Origin: Saprospiraceae bacterium
Lineage (GTDB): Bacteria > Bacteroidota > Bacteroidia > Chitinophagales > Saprospiraceae
Direction: 5' to 3'
DNA length: 64,000 bases
Assembly: GCA_016717265.1 (NCBI GenBank)
Contig: JADKFX010000001.1
Span: forward strand, 1,686,501-1,750,500
Below are positions 55,106 to 63,375 of the stretch, piece after piece. The notes beneath the pieces are model-generated. The model did no database searches. It was given only the letters and a program-made list of their open reading frames with translations, and was not told where the DNA came from. Made by a program: the position numbers and the translations under genes. How positions within the stretch are numbered: position 1 is the stretch's first letter; each line of letters begins with the position of its first letter.

Positions 55106-56161
55106 TTAATTTTGATTTAGAAGATTCTCAAGTTCATTAATAGGAATATCCTTTCTAATAATTTCAAATTTATTGTTTAATAGATAATTCGTTGGAAATT
55201 TAGTAATTTTGTTTTCTTTTGAGTTTATTCCATTCTCATCTAAATATTGTGGCCAATATAAATTATAGAACCCAATTTTATTTTTCCAATTATTTATATA
55301 TTTTGATTGGTCAGTAGAAATATTAATTATTTCAAATCCTTTATTATGATATTCTTCATATAATTTAATAATTGCAGGTATTTTTTCAATACATGGTTTG
55401 CATGTGCTGAACCAATAATTCACTAAGGTGTATTTTGAATTTTTAAATTTTACATTTACTTTAGTTAAACTAGTATCTAATAATTGCAGATTAGGGAATT
55501 TCTTTTTTTCTTTTATTTGAATTGAATTAAAGTCTTTGTTTGTGATTTTCCAAAGTTTCTCCTTTTTAAGTTTTTTGGAAAAGGAGCTTAATATATTTTG
55601 TCTTAATTCTGAATGGCCTTCATTGCAAAATATTTCGATTAAAATCCATAATGCGATATAAGAATCTGGATTTATTTTAACATATTCAGATAATTTTGTT
55701 TCAAATAAAATTGGGTTTTGATAAATTGAATACTCAATGGTTTTGAATTTGTTGCCATTTAGTAAAAAAGGTATAAAATTATTATAATATTCATTTGATG
55801 TTATTCCATTAATTATCGAAGCGTTATCTATTGAATCAATTATAACTTTATTTGAAGTTTTATCTAGAAAATAATTGCCCCCTCTCCATTCTAAAATGTT
55901 TTCTTCGCTCTTAAATCGAATTTTATAAAAATGTGGGTATGAAATGCTGCCCTTTAAAATAAATTTAGAATTATTTATTTCAGATGAAATATTAGGCAAT
56001 TCAAAATACTTTTCATCTATATCTCCTGCAATAAAATATATTGAATCTTTATCGAATACCTTATCATGTATTAAACCATTTAGATAAAATGGAAAAGCAA
56101 CAACTTTTTGAGTATATGCTAAATTATAATTTATAATTAGCAAGATTACTATTATTTTCAT
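55106..56161 (-). CDS. TlpA/ResA-like thioredoxin-fold protein
   Basis: A 351-residue exported protein: signal peptide (about residues 1-17), an N-terminal region of about 190 residues similar to DUF4369-type domains, and a C-terminal thioredoxin domain with the redox motif STCKPCIEKIP, then KFPTNYLL containing the cis-proline. Such proteins reduce or shuffle disulfides in the periplasm and can keep apocytochrome cysteines reduced, but this copy is 40 kb from the cytochrome block and lies in an IS-rich area. Its start is only 12 bp from the left end of the second IS, so its promoter may lie inside that element. Confidence 0.8.
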   Translation of the reverse strand: MKIIVILLIINYNLAYTQKVVAFPFYLNGLIHDKVFDKDSIYFIAGDIDEKYFELPNISSEINNSKFILKGSISYPHFYKIRFKSEENILEWRGGNYFLDKTSNKVIIDSIDNASIINGITSNEYYNNFIPFLLNGNKFKTIEYSIYQNPILFETKLSEYVKINPDSYIALWILIEIFCNEGHSELRQNILSSFSKKLKKEKLWKITNKDFNSIQIKEKKKFPNLQLLDTSLTKVNVKFKNSKYTLVNYWFSTCKPCIEKIPAIIKLYEEYHNKGFEIINISTDQSKYINNWKNKIGFYNLYWPQYLDENGINSKENKITKFPTNYLLNNKFEIIRKDIPINELENLLNQN

Positions 56162-56221
56162 TTAGTTAAACGCTGTATGTCGTCAAAGTAATTTGAACTT
56201 ATCACTAATTAGTGTTTCTAA

Positions 56222-57237
56222 TTAATTCAAAGCTAATTCTTTTTGTTTATAAATATTAATTTTAATGGGAAATAATTTTTCATATCCAATTTTTCTATCC
56301 CTAAGACATTGTAGTTTAATTCTTTCTCTTTCTTTTAAAATGAGGTCGCCACGGCCAAAATAAACATCGGCAGGAGTTAAATTTTCTAGTGATTCATGGT
56401 ATCTTTCATTGTTATAAGTTTGCACAAATTTTTCTAAAGCTCTTTCCAATTCCTCAGGGCAATAATAATTATCAAGTTTTACGACGTTTTTCATTGTCCT
56501 ATGATATCGTTCAATCTTGCCTTGCGTTTGAGGATGGAATGGCCTTCCATGTATCTGGTCTATATCATAGAATTTTTTCAAATAATTTTTTAAATCAGAA
56601 GCTATATAGCAAGAGCCATTGTCAGACAATAATTTAGGTCGTTGTTTAGTGACAATTTTAGCTTTGATGATTGCTCTATCAACGGTCCTTTTTACATCCT
56701 CCACTTTCATGCCTTTGCAGAGTTCCCAATGGACAATATATCTGCTGTAATCATCTAAAACAGTACTTAAGTAATACCAACCCCAGCCTAAGATTTTAAA
56801 GTATGTAAAGTCTGTTTGCCACATCTGATTTACGAATGCAGTCTTTTTACTAAATTCATCTGCTGCTGTTATAAAAATATGCGCAGGAGCTTTAATCAAT
56901 CCTCTTTCTTTTAGAATTCTATAGACGCTTGATTCTGATATAAATATTTGTTGTTCATCCGTAAGTTTATAAGCAAGTTCCCTGGATGATAAATGAGGAA
57001 ACTCCAATGCAAGTATGACAACAATATTTTCTGCTCTTGTGGAATACTGTTCCATTGCCTTCTGTTAGTACGTTTACTGGGAACCAATCCATCCACACCA
57101 TGATCAGAATAAGCTTTATACCAGTTATAAAAAGTACTTTTATTAAGTCCAATCTCTCGAAGTGTTTTGTTGACCCCAATTTGTGAACCAATTACGATAT
57201 TGATTATCTCCTGTTTTTCCGAAGCTGTAAATCTCAT
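56222..57237 (-). pseudogene. Transposase OrfB of the second IS, frameshifted
   Basis: The N-terminal part (57237 downwards: MRFTASEKQEIINIVI, helix-turn-helix LREIGLNKSTFYNWYKAY) is in one frame and the rest, from LALEFPHLSSRELAYKL onwards, is in another (open from 57055 to 56222). The shift lies near 57020-57040. The DDE residues are present: D in MWQTDFTYFK, D in LLSDNGSCY and E in TQGKIERYHRTMK. Joined, it would be about 338 residues, normal for the family. Confidence 0.82.
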
Positions 57238-57257
57238 ATACTTATTGAATTTTACGA

Positions 57258-57627
57258 TTATTCCAGCACGGACAAGCTTTTTTTTACAATATCATATCGA
57301 AGTACCAAATCAGCAACCATCTCTTTTAAACGCTGATTTTCCTTTCTAAGCTCTAACACTTCATCACTTGTGGCTTCCCTGGTCGTATCGCCGGATAATC
57401 GCTTCTTTCCTGCTTCCAATAACTCTTTATTCCATTTTTAAAATTGCGGTTCATGTATTGAATACTTTCGACATAACTCTGCTACTGAAATCTCAGCTCT
57501 CAATGCTTCCATAACAATTCCAATCTTTTGTTCGGAACTAAATATCCTTCTAGTTCGTCTGCGAATCTCCTTAAAGAAGTTTTCTGTGGTTTGTTTCTTC
57601 TTTGTTTCCTTAATTTGTAAATTTAAT
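57258..57627 (-). pseudogene. orfA of the second IS, nonsense mutation
   Basis: The minus-strand frame reads DQLNLQIKETKKKQ, then RRIFSSEQKIGIVMEALRAE, then ELCRKYSIHEPQF, a TAA at 57440-57438, then KWNKELLEAGKKRLSGD and a coiled coil ending SVLE, stop. The conserved family pattern has Tyr at the stop position, so a TAT or TAC codon became TAA. No clear start codon is seen at the 5' end. Confidence 0.8.
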
Positions 57628-57690
57628 TGATCTTGGAAACACTAACTAGTTTTTAGTTATATTTGGTCCACTTTATCCTGACGATTTACA

Positions 57691-57983
57691 ATTTTGGAAT
57701 TATTTCGGGGAGCTCAAAATTTCTAGCAAATTCATCTCCTCGATTCTATTATAGGTTTAATTCATTTGACTATGGAATTTCTTACAAATTGGAATTATTC
57801 CCAATAAACGTACACATATTTAAATTGACATTTTCCAATTCGATGAGCTATGGGTTAATCTCAGCGTATGATCTTGTTTTTGGGCCTAGGATAACTAAAG
57901 GTTCGACAGATTGGATTAGAAATTTCAATTACAACATTGGAATAAATATTTCTTATAAATTTACCAAAGGGAAAGTGCATTAA
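57691..57983 (+). pseudogene. 3' fragment of an outer membrane barrel gene
   Basis: Directly after the right IS end, 97 codons remain open (NFGIISGSSKFLANSSPRFY, then FGPRITKGSTDWIRNFNYNIGINISYKFTKGK, stop at 57981-57983). The strand pattern is that of a C-terminal part of a small beta-barrel protein. The 5' portion is missing on the other side of the IS, so the gene was cut and partly lost. Confidence 0.6.
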
Positions 57984-58220
57984 AACCCACTACTCAGCTT
58001 CCCATCAATCATAAGTTTCAAATATATTTTGTAATTCGGAAGATTAATATAGTCCTCAACATCAAATTCAAGATACATTTCATTAGCCATAAGTATTGGA
58101 TCTTTTGTTCCGAAACGAAATAATAGTTCCGGCATTACCATACACTGTGCTTTTAATATCGTCATCTAATTGATTCATATACTGGTGTGTTAAAGTCATT
58201 CCTACCTTGAGTTTGCCTAA
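57980..58220 (-). pseudogene. VirD4/TraG-like ATPase C-terminal fragment, copy 1
   Basis: The minus strand encodes LGKLKVGMTLTHQYMNQLDD, then DIKSTVYGNAGTIISFR, and after a frame change FGTKDPILMANEM and INLPNYKIYLKLMIDG. This matches the C-terminus of conjugative coupling/TraM-recognition ATPases, where TIISFR is followed directly by G..D. The frames join if 5 bp (TTTCG) were lost at a TTTCG repeat near 58115. Both ends are truncated. Confidence 0.72.
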
Positions 58221-58353
58221 TTAATAGGACATAATGACAGAAGTTATAATATTGATTTTTAAGAACATAGTACTTGGATAACAAATAGAGAAACAGCGTG
58301 AGAACTTAGAAAAAATCAGAACGAAAATCCTTCGCTCTCGCTCTGATTCTTTT
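57983..58353. repeat. Direct duplication, unit A
   Basis: This segment is repeated at 60091-60475 in the same orientation with high identity, including the TraG-like fragment, its non-coding flank and the GAGCGAGA-rich hairpin. The two copies bracket the IS relic and the surface-protein gene. Confidence 0.88.
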
Positions 58354-58364
58354 TCAATTTTCAA

Positions 58365-58518
58365 AGAAAGAATTGAACTACAATGTATTAGAGATAGTAA
58401 AATGGAATATGAAAAATTATATCCCATTAAAATTAATAACTATAAACAAAAAGAATTAGCTTTGAATTAAATTGAAACACTGCTTGGTGAAAAGTTAAAA
58501 TTACTATGACGACATACA
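58365..58518 (+). mobile_element. Relic of the second IS: transposase C-terminus plus terminal repeat
   Basis: The plus strand encodes KERIELQCIRDSKMEYEKLY, then PIKINNYKQKELALN and a stop, matching the end of the transposase at 56222 (ERIKLQCLRDRKIGYEKLF, PIKINIYKQKELALN). It continues into the reverse complement of the IS terminus, ending CATACA at 58518. Upstream it breaks off within a hairpin repeat. Confidence 0.85.
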
Positions 58519-58529
58519 AAATATTTTAA

Positions 58530-60047
58530 ATGGGTAAAAAATTGATATCCAAATCTCTATCCAGTTATATTTTAAAGTTTTTTATAATTAGTCTAAGCTA
58601 TGGCATTTTCCTAAATAAAGAATTAGTTAGTCAAGCAAAATATACGAATACCTGGCTATTAGGTTATGATGGCATGGATTTTCACACTAGATTCGACTTT
58701 CTAAACGACAGTCTTTCCATTTCAACATTTAAAAGCACGATTGATATAGATGGTGTTGGAGTGATGAGTGATTTTAAAGGTAATTTATTATTTTATACTA
58801 ATGGATGTAAAATATATAATAGGAATCATGAATTAATGCAAAACGGCAATATGATTACTCCGATTGAGTGGGCATCAATTTGTACTAATGGATTAAGTTT
58901 GGCATGTAATGATTGTTTTTTAACAATTCCATCCCAACTAATTAAAGATAAATATTTCTTAATTTCACCGAACATGGATAAAATTAATATTAATGGAGTT
59001 CCATGGGTGGGTAGTTCTGCCTTTTATTATCATATTATTGAATTTGATTCTAGCTATCCAGATGGAATCGTAAATTCAAAAGCAAATACTTTGTTAGAAG
59101 GCATTTTTGATGGCCATGGCATTAATATGTGTAGGCATGGAAACGGAAGGGATTGGTGGATTTTGTTACCGCATATAGATTCAAATTGCATCAGTATATT
59201 TATGTTTCGGGATGATAGATTCATTTTTAAAGAAAAAAAATGTTTTGATTTTAATTATAGCTTTAATGGTGGTTCTGGTACAGCTAAATTTAGTCCAGAC
59301 GGAAATTATTACGTGATTTCTGATAATTATGAAGGAGTTTCAATTTTTAAATTTGACCGATGCATTGGTTCAATTGATTATTTAGAAAACATCAAATTTC
59401 CTGAAGATACAATTCCAGGTTCTTATTGTGAAATTTCACCTAATTCACAATTTTTGTATGTATTGAATAGATCACATTGTTGGCAAATTGATTTAACTTC
59501 AGCTGATCGGACTGGTAGTAAAACACTCGTGGCTGCTTGGGATGGTATGGTTCCAAATACTCGATTTGGAGGTGCGCAATTAGCACCGGATAAGAAAATA
59601 TATATTGCTTGTCCAGGCACTTCAAGATTCTATCATGTTATTTCAAATCCAGACCTAAAAGGAATTAATTGCAACTTTATACAAAGAGCGATAAATTTAC
59701 CCACCTATAATTTTTATACAATTCCGAGTTTTCCAAATTATAACTTGAAGTCAGATTCCGTTAATTGTAATTTGACAAAAATTGATAATATAGTACCGGT
59801 TAAATGTAGAGTAAATCTAAATCGCATGTCCGACAATAAATTTTTAATGAATTTTAGTGAAACCTTACTAAATAGCAAATACTTAAATTTATTTGATATT
59901 GCAGGAAATTTAATTTTTACTAAGGATATTTCTAATTTATCCACTTATGAAATAGATTTAAATCACTTAACTCAAGGTTTTTATATTATTTCTGTAACGA
60001 GTAAAGATTGCGGTGTTTTTGCATATAAAATAATTATTAGATCTTAG
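58530..60047 (+). CDS. Secreted beta-propeller-like surface protein with type IX sorting tail
   Basis: A 505-residue protein with a hydrophobic leader (about residues 10-35). Residues 40-400 contain WD-like/YVTN-type propeller strands (GVMSDFKGNLLFYTNGCKIY, GTAKFSPDGNYYVISDNYEG, CEISPNSQFLYVLNRS, AQLAPDKKIYIACPGTSRF). The C-terminal 75 residues form a type IX sorting domain (NLFDIAGNLIFTKDISNL, LTQGFYIISVTSKD). Its start lies 12 bp after the IS relic end and the gene is flanked by the two TraG-fragment copies, so it may have come with an accessory segment. The function is unknown. Confidence 0.75.
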   Translation: MGKKLISKSLSSYILKFFIISLSYGIFLNKELVSQAKYTNTWLLGYDGMDFHTRFDFLNDSLSISTFKSTIDIDGVGVMSDFKGNLLFYTNGCKIYNRNHELMQNGNMITPIEWASICTNGLSLACNDCFLTIPSQLIKDKYFLISPNMDKININGVPWVGSSAFYYHIIEFDSSYPDGIVNSKANTLLEGIFDGHGINMCRHGNGRDWWILLPHIDSNCISIFMFRDDRFIFKEKKCFDFNYSFNGGSGTAKFSPDGNYYVISDNYEGVSIFKFDRCIGSIDYLENIKFPEDTIPGSYCEISPNSQFLYVLNRSHCWQIDLTSADRTGSKTLVAAWDGMVPNTRFGGAQLAPDKKIYIACPGTSRFYHVISNPDLKGINCNFIQRAINLPTYNFYTIPSFPNYNLKSDSVNCNLTKIDNIVPVKCRVNLNRMSDNKFLMNFSETLLNSKYLNLFDIAGNLIFTKDISNLSTYEIDLNHLTQGFYIISVTSKDCGVFAYKIIIRS

Positions 60048-60057
60048 CAGAAAAATA

Positions 60058-60328
60058 TTATTCATTTGACATTATTTTGCTTTCTCCACTAAACCCCCTA
60101 CTCGGCTTTCCATCAATCATCAATTTTAAATATATTTTGTAGTTTGGAAGATTAATAAAGTTCTCAACATCATATTCAGGATACATTTCCTTAGCCATAA
60201 GTATTGGATCTTTTGTTCCGAAACGAAATAATAGTTCCGGCATTACTAAGCACTGTGCTTTTAATATCGTCATCTAATTGATTCATATACTGGTGTGTTA
60301 AAGTCATTCCTACCTTGAGTTTGCCTAA
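60058..60328 (-). pseudogene. VirD4/TraG-like ATPase C-terminal fragment, copy 2
   Basis: A near-identical copy of the fragment at 57980, with the same frame break. It keeps a longer 3' end (RGFSGESKIMSNE, stop), matching the usual SxPFSAET tail of the family. As both copies share the lesion, duplication followed inactivation. Confidence 0.72.
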
Positions 60329-60475
60329 TTAATAGGACATATTGACAGAAGTTAGAATACTGATTTTTAAGAACATATTGCTGGGGTAACAATTAGAGAA
60401 ACAGCGTGAGAACTTAGAAAAAATCAGAACGAAAATCCTTCGCTCTCGCTCTGATTCTCGCTCTGATTATTTTTC
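60091..60475. repeat. Direct duplication, unit B
   Basis: Second copy of the 57983-58353 segment. It has an additional CTCGCTCTGAT unit in the hairpin. Confidence 0.88.
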
Positions 60476-60813
60476 AAGATTTCTGATCATGGCAAATAGG
60501 ATTTTAGAAAGTTCCTCACCATTCTTTTCGAAATTAATAAATTGATCTGCTGTTAATTGCATCGAATCTTTTAAAATATCTAAGATTGCAATTGTTTCAA
60601 AGATTGAACTGCGTGCTATTATGAAAAAATTTCTTCGATCAGGTTTTGAAAACCTACCGGAACCTTCGGCAATATTGAGAGGAATACTCAAAGAAGCTCT
60701 AAAAAGTTGATCACATAAGGATTTGTGAAAAGAATTACTTTTAATAAAAGTCTGAATATCAGCATGAAATGCTTATGTTTTTTTTAAACTTCCAATTGTT
60801 GGAATTCAAACAT
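60467..60813 (-). pseudogene. Four-helix-bundle protein gene, broken near the start
   Basis: The 3' part encodes FRASLSIPLNIAEGSGRFSK and DRRNFFIIARSSIFETIAILDIL, typical of the four-helix-bundle (23S rRNA intervening sequence protein) family. The start at 60813 reads MFEFQQLEV and then hits TAA. A one-base deletion (the codon pattern suggests TAT AAA AAA) and a further in-frame TAA, where CAA is expected before AFHADIQ, separate the start from the body. An internal ATG at 60691 could give a 74-residue product. Confidence 0.75.
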
Positions 60814-60840
60814 AGTACTAGTTAACAGAGTAAGAATGAA

Positions 60841-60923
60841 AAAGAGCGAGAAAGAGCGTGAGAACGAAGAAAAAATCAGAACGAAAATCCTTCGCTCTCG
60901 CTCTGATTCTCGCTCTGATTTTT
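60841..60923 (-). terminator. GAGCGAGA hairpin repeat, likely tRNA-Leu terminator
   Basis: Read on the minus strand, AAAATCAGAGCGA can pair with TCGTTCTGATTTT, followed by a T-run, directly after tRNA-Leu. The same element is found at 58288-58353 and 60396-60475. Confidence 0.6.
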
Positions 60924-60924
60924 G

Positions 60925-61010
60925 TACCCGGGGCGGGACTTGAACCCGCACGGCCATCACTGGCCACAGGATTTTAAGTCCTGCGTGTCTACCAATTCCA
61001 CCACCTGGGC
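60925..61010 (-). tRNA. tRNA-Leu (UAA anticodon)
   Basis: An 86-nt gene read on the minus strand: GCCCAGGTGGTGGAATTGG at the 5' end, anticodon loop CTTAAAA with TAA, a long variable arm (GGCCAGTGATGGCC) typical of Leu, and T arm GCGGGTTCAAGTCCCGC. One A-C mismatch appears in the acceptor stem. CCA is not encoded. Confidence 0.93.
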
Positions 61011-61016
61011 AGGTGT

Positions 61017-61147
61017 TAGTAGTTAATAATTAATAGTCAAGAGTTAATAATCAATTGTCAATGGTTAATAGTCAATTGTCAATTGTCAATGGTTAATAGT
61101 CAATAGTCAATTGTCAATGGTTAATAGTCAATGCTTAATGCTCAGTA
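61017..61147 (+). repeat. Heptanucleotide repeat array 3
   Basis: About 18 units of 7 bp (TAGTTAA, TAGTCAA, TTGTCAA, TGGTTAA, TGCTTAA) begin 7 bp from the 5' end of tRNA-Leu. It is the same repeat type as in the mini-peptide arrays. Confidence 0.85.
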
Positions 61148-61238
61148 AACGAGCAGAATAAACAATAATTACGATTGATATTTGATTAAAAAAACCTAAA
61201 CTAATATTATCATTATAATAAATAGGAGCGCAAAGATA

Positions 61239-61589
61239 TTATTTGATAGGAAGTTTACCTCTTGATTTTGAAAATATTTTAAGAAGTTCAAAAGATTCTG
61301 ATTTTAATAACGAAAGACCTTCAAGATTTTCTGGGTAAAGTTGTTCAAATAGCTCAATCCAAAAATGGGTTTCATCTGTTTCCTCTATTACAATACATAT
61401 TTTCGAAAACCATTCGCGTTGAGATCTACTTACACAAGAAGCCCTAAAATTTGAGGCAATAGAAGTTGCAGAACGAATAATCTGATTTTTTAGTGTCTTA
61501 GATTCTTGATTATCAGGTATTTGCCTTAATAGTTTTATAGTATTTATAGCAAAATTAAAAGTTCTTTCTCGGAGCTCATCATTAAACAT
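61239..61589 (-). CDS. Four-helix-bundle protein (23S rRNA IVS-type)
   Basis: A 116-residue helical protein. The pattern LRERTFNFAINTIKLLRQI, then LKNQIIRSATSIASNFRASCVSRSQREWFSKICIVIEETDETHFWIELF is characteristic of the family, first described from 23S rRNA intervening sequences but mostly found elsewhere with unknown function. The gene is intact and lies between two heptad arrays of opposite orientation. Confidence 0.88.
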   Translation of the reverse strand: MFNDELRERTFNFAINTIKLLRQIPDNQESKTLKNQIIRSATSIASNFRASCVSRSQREWFSKICIVIEETDETHFWIELFEQLYPENLEGLSLLKSESFELLKIFSKSRGKLPIK

Positions 61590-61680
61590 AGCTTGAAATC
61601 TATAGTGTTAAACTATAATATTACATAACTAATTTAATCTGGCAAAGAAACAAAAGCCAATTTTTTTTAAGTCAAGTCTC

Positions 61681-61830
61681 TTAACTATTGACTATTAGCT
61701 CTTAACTACTAACTCTTGACGCTTGACTCTTAACTACTAACTCTTATCTCTTGACTATTAGCTATTAACTCTTGACTCTTAACTCTTAACTCTTAGCTCT
61801 TAACTATTAGCCATTGACCCTTGACTATTA
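61681..61830 (-). repeat. Heptanucleotide repeat array 4, inverted
   Basis: About 21 units of 7 bp (TTAACTA, TTGACTA, TTAGCTC, CTAACTC, TTGACTC), the reverse complement of the other arrays, end just before the 3' end of tRNA-Gly. Confidence 0.85.
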
Positions 61831-61835
61831 TCTTG

Positions 61836-61908
<73 letters not shown>

Positions 61909-62182
61909 AATGTTTTACCTTCATTGAAGCTTTGGTAAAATTTAATATTTGGTTGTTTACTTTAAATCAATATAACAGAATGGCTTTTCTATGCTTATTT
62001 CATAAACATTCAACAAAACCGTCCGTTTATTAAGCAACTTCATGCTTAATCCCTTTTTTGGGACTGCAAATATACAATTTGGATGTAATTATTCACCTTA
62101 CTATGATAAAAAATTATTCAAGAATAAAAGTAAAACATTATGAAATATTATAATGTGTTATATCTTTGTAATATAGTGACTT

Positions 62183-63304
62183 ATGAGTAAAAATGGCAAA
62201 ATTCTGGTAGCAATGAGTGGCGGTATCGATAGTACCGTAACTGCATTATTGTTGCATGAAGCTGGTTATGAGGTCATAGGTGTTACCATGAAAACCTGGG
62301 ATTATGCTTCCTCCGGGAGCTCTAAAAAGGAAACTGGTTGTTGTAATTTGGATTCCCTTCAAGACGCCAGACGGGTTGCTGTCGATATGGGTTTTCACCA
62401 CTTTATCCTCGATATTCGGGATGAATTTGGCGAAGCAGTAATAGAAAATTTTGTAGAGGAATACCTTGCCGGACGAACACCCAACCCTTGCGTACTTTGT
62501 AATACTCATATTAAATGGAATGCTTTGCTCCGAAGGGCAGACTCCCTGGATTGCGAATTTATTGCTACCGGCCATTATGCCAGAATTCATGCTAATGACG
62601 ATTCTTATTATATATCTAAAGCAAAAGACTTAAATAAAGATCAATCTTATGTCCTTTGGGGACTAAGTCAAGAGTGTATTAAGCGAAGTAAGTTTCCACT
62701 TTCTGAATTCTTAAAACCTGAAGTTAGAGCGATTGCATTTGATCGGGGTTATTCAGATCTTTCAAAAAAAGCGGAGAGCTATGAAATTTGTTTTGTTCCA
62801 GATAATGACTATCGTGGTTTTCTTAAAAGACGGGTAGAAGGATTAGAGGAAAAAGTAAAAAATGGTTCGTTTGTAGATGTAGATGGAAATATTTTGGGAC
62901 AGCACGAAGGGTATCCTTTTTTTACCATCGGACAACGAAAAGGATTAGGTAAAGCATTTGGTAAACCGATGTTTGTTTCCGAAATTATTCCGGATACGAA
63001 TACAGTCGTTTTAGCAGAAGGAGAAGATTTAGAACGCAATCGGATGTTAGTTGGAAAAGTAAATTTTCAAAAATTTAAAACCATAGATCCGCATAAAGAA
63101 TTGGTAACAAAAATAAGGTATAAAGATCCGGGTCATCAATCTTTAGTACAAACAGTTGGTAAAGATTTAGAAATTGAATTTATCGGACCTGTTAAAGGAA
63201 TTGCTCCAGGACAATCTGCCGTTGTTTATGATGGTGATGATGTTGTTTGTGGTGGAATTATTTATCAATCCAGAAATATTTTTAAGGATCTTGTTGAAAT
63301 GTGA
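62183..63304 (+). CDS. mnmA: tRNA 2-thiouridine synthase MnmA
   Basis: A 373-residue enzyme that thiolates U34 of tRNA-Lys, -Glu and -Gln. The PP-loop ATP-binding motif is MSGGIDSTVTALLL near residue 11. Catalytic cysteines are in PNPCVLCNTHIKW (about residue 102) and SYEICFVPDNDYRGFL (about residue 205). The central and C-terminal barrel regions (FTIGQRKGLGKAFGKPMFVSEI, GIAPGQSAVVYDGDDVVCGGII) are complete. It is the normal length. A TATCTTTG box at 62161-62168 is well placed as a -7 element. Housekeeping gene. Confidence 0.96.
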   Translation: MSKNGKILVAMSGGIDSTVTALLLHEAGYEVIGVTMKTWDYASSGSSKKETGCCNLDSLQDARRVAVDMGFHHFILDIRDEFGEAVIENFVEEYLAGRTPNPCVLCNTHIKWNALLRRADSLDCEFIATGHYARIHANDDSYYISKAKDLNKDQSYVLWGLSQECIKRSKFPLSEFLKPEVRAIAFDRGYSDLSKKAESYEICFVPDNDYRGFLKRRVEGLEEKVKNGSFVDVDGNILGQHEGYPFFTIGQRKGLGKAFGKPMFVSEIIPDTNTVVLAEGEDLERNRMLVGKVNFQKFKTIDPHKELVTKIRYKDPGHQSLVQTVGKDLEIEFIGPVKGIAPGQSAVVYDGDDVVCGGIIYQSRNIFKDLVEM

Positions 63305-63375
63305 AGTAGCCATTTAAATTTATAAATCTTCAAGCATTTGATTCGCATGAAGAATCTAAATTAAAACATCCGTTC

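Larger units (their letters stand above)
56174..57690 (-). mobile_element. Second IS3-like element, inactivated
   Basis: A 1517-bp element. The left end TGTATGTCGTCAAAG at 56174 and the right end, reverse-complemented TGTAAATCGTCAGGA at 57690, are imperfect inverted repeats; inner segments near TTAGTGTTTC are also shared. I find no target duplication (CGC on the left, ATT on the right). It contains a broken orfA and a frameshifted orfB. The left end recurs at 24404 and 58518. Confidence 0.75.

Noticed and set aside
56171..57693. A target-site duplication for the second IS.
   Set aside because: The flanking bases (CGC and ATT) do not match; later deletion or rearrangement is more likely.
57980..60328. 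An integrated conjugative element.
   Set aside because: Only two copies of a broken coupling-ATPase fragment are present, with no relaxase, integrase or other transfer genes in the window.
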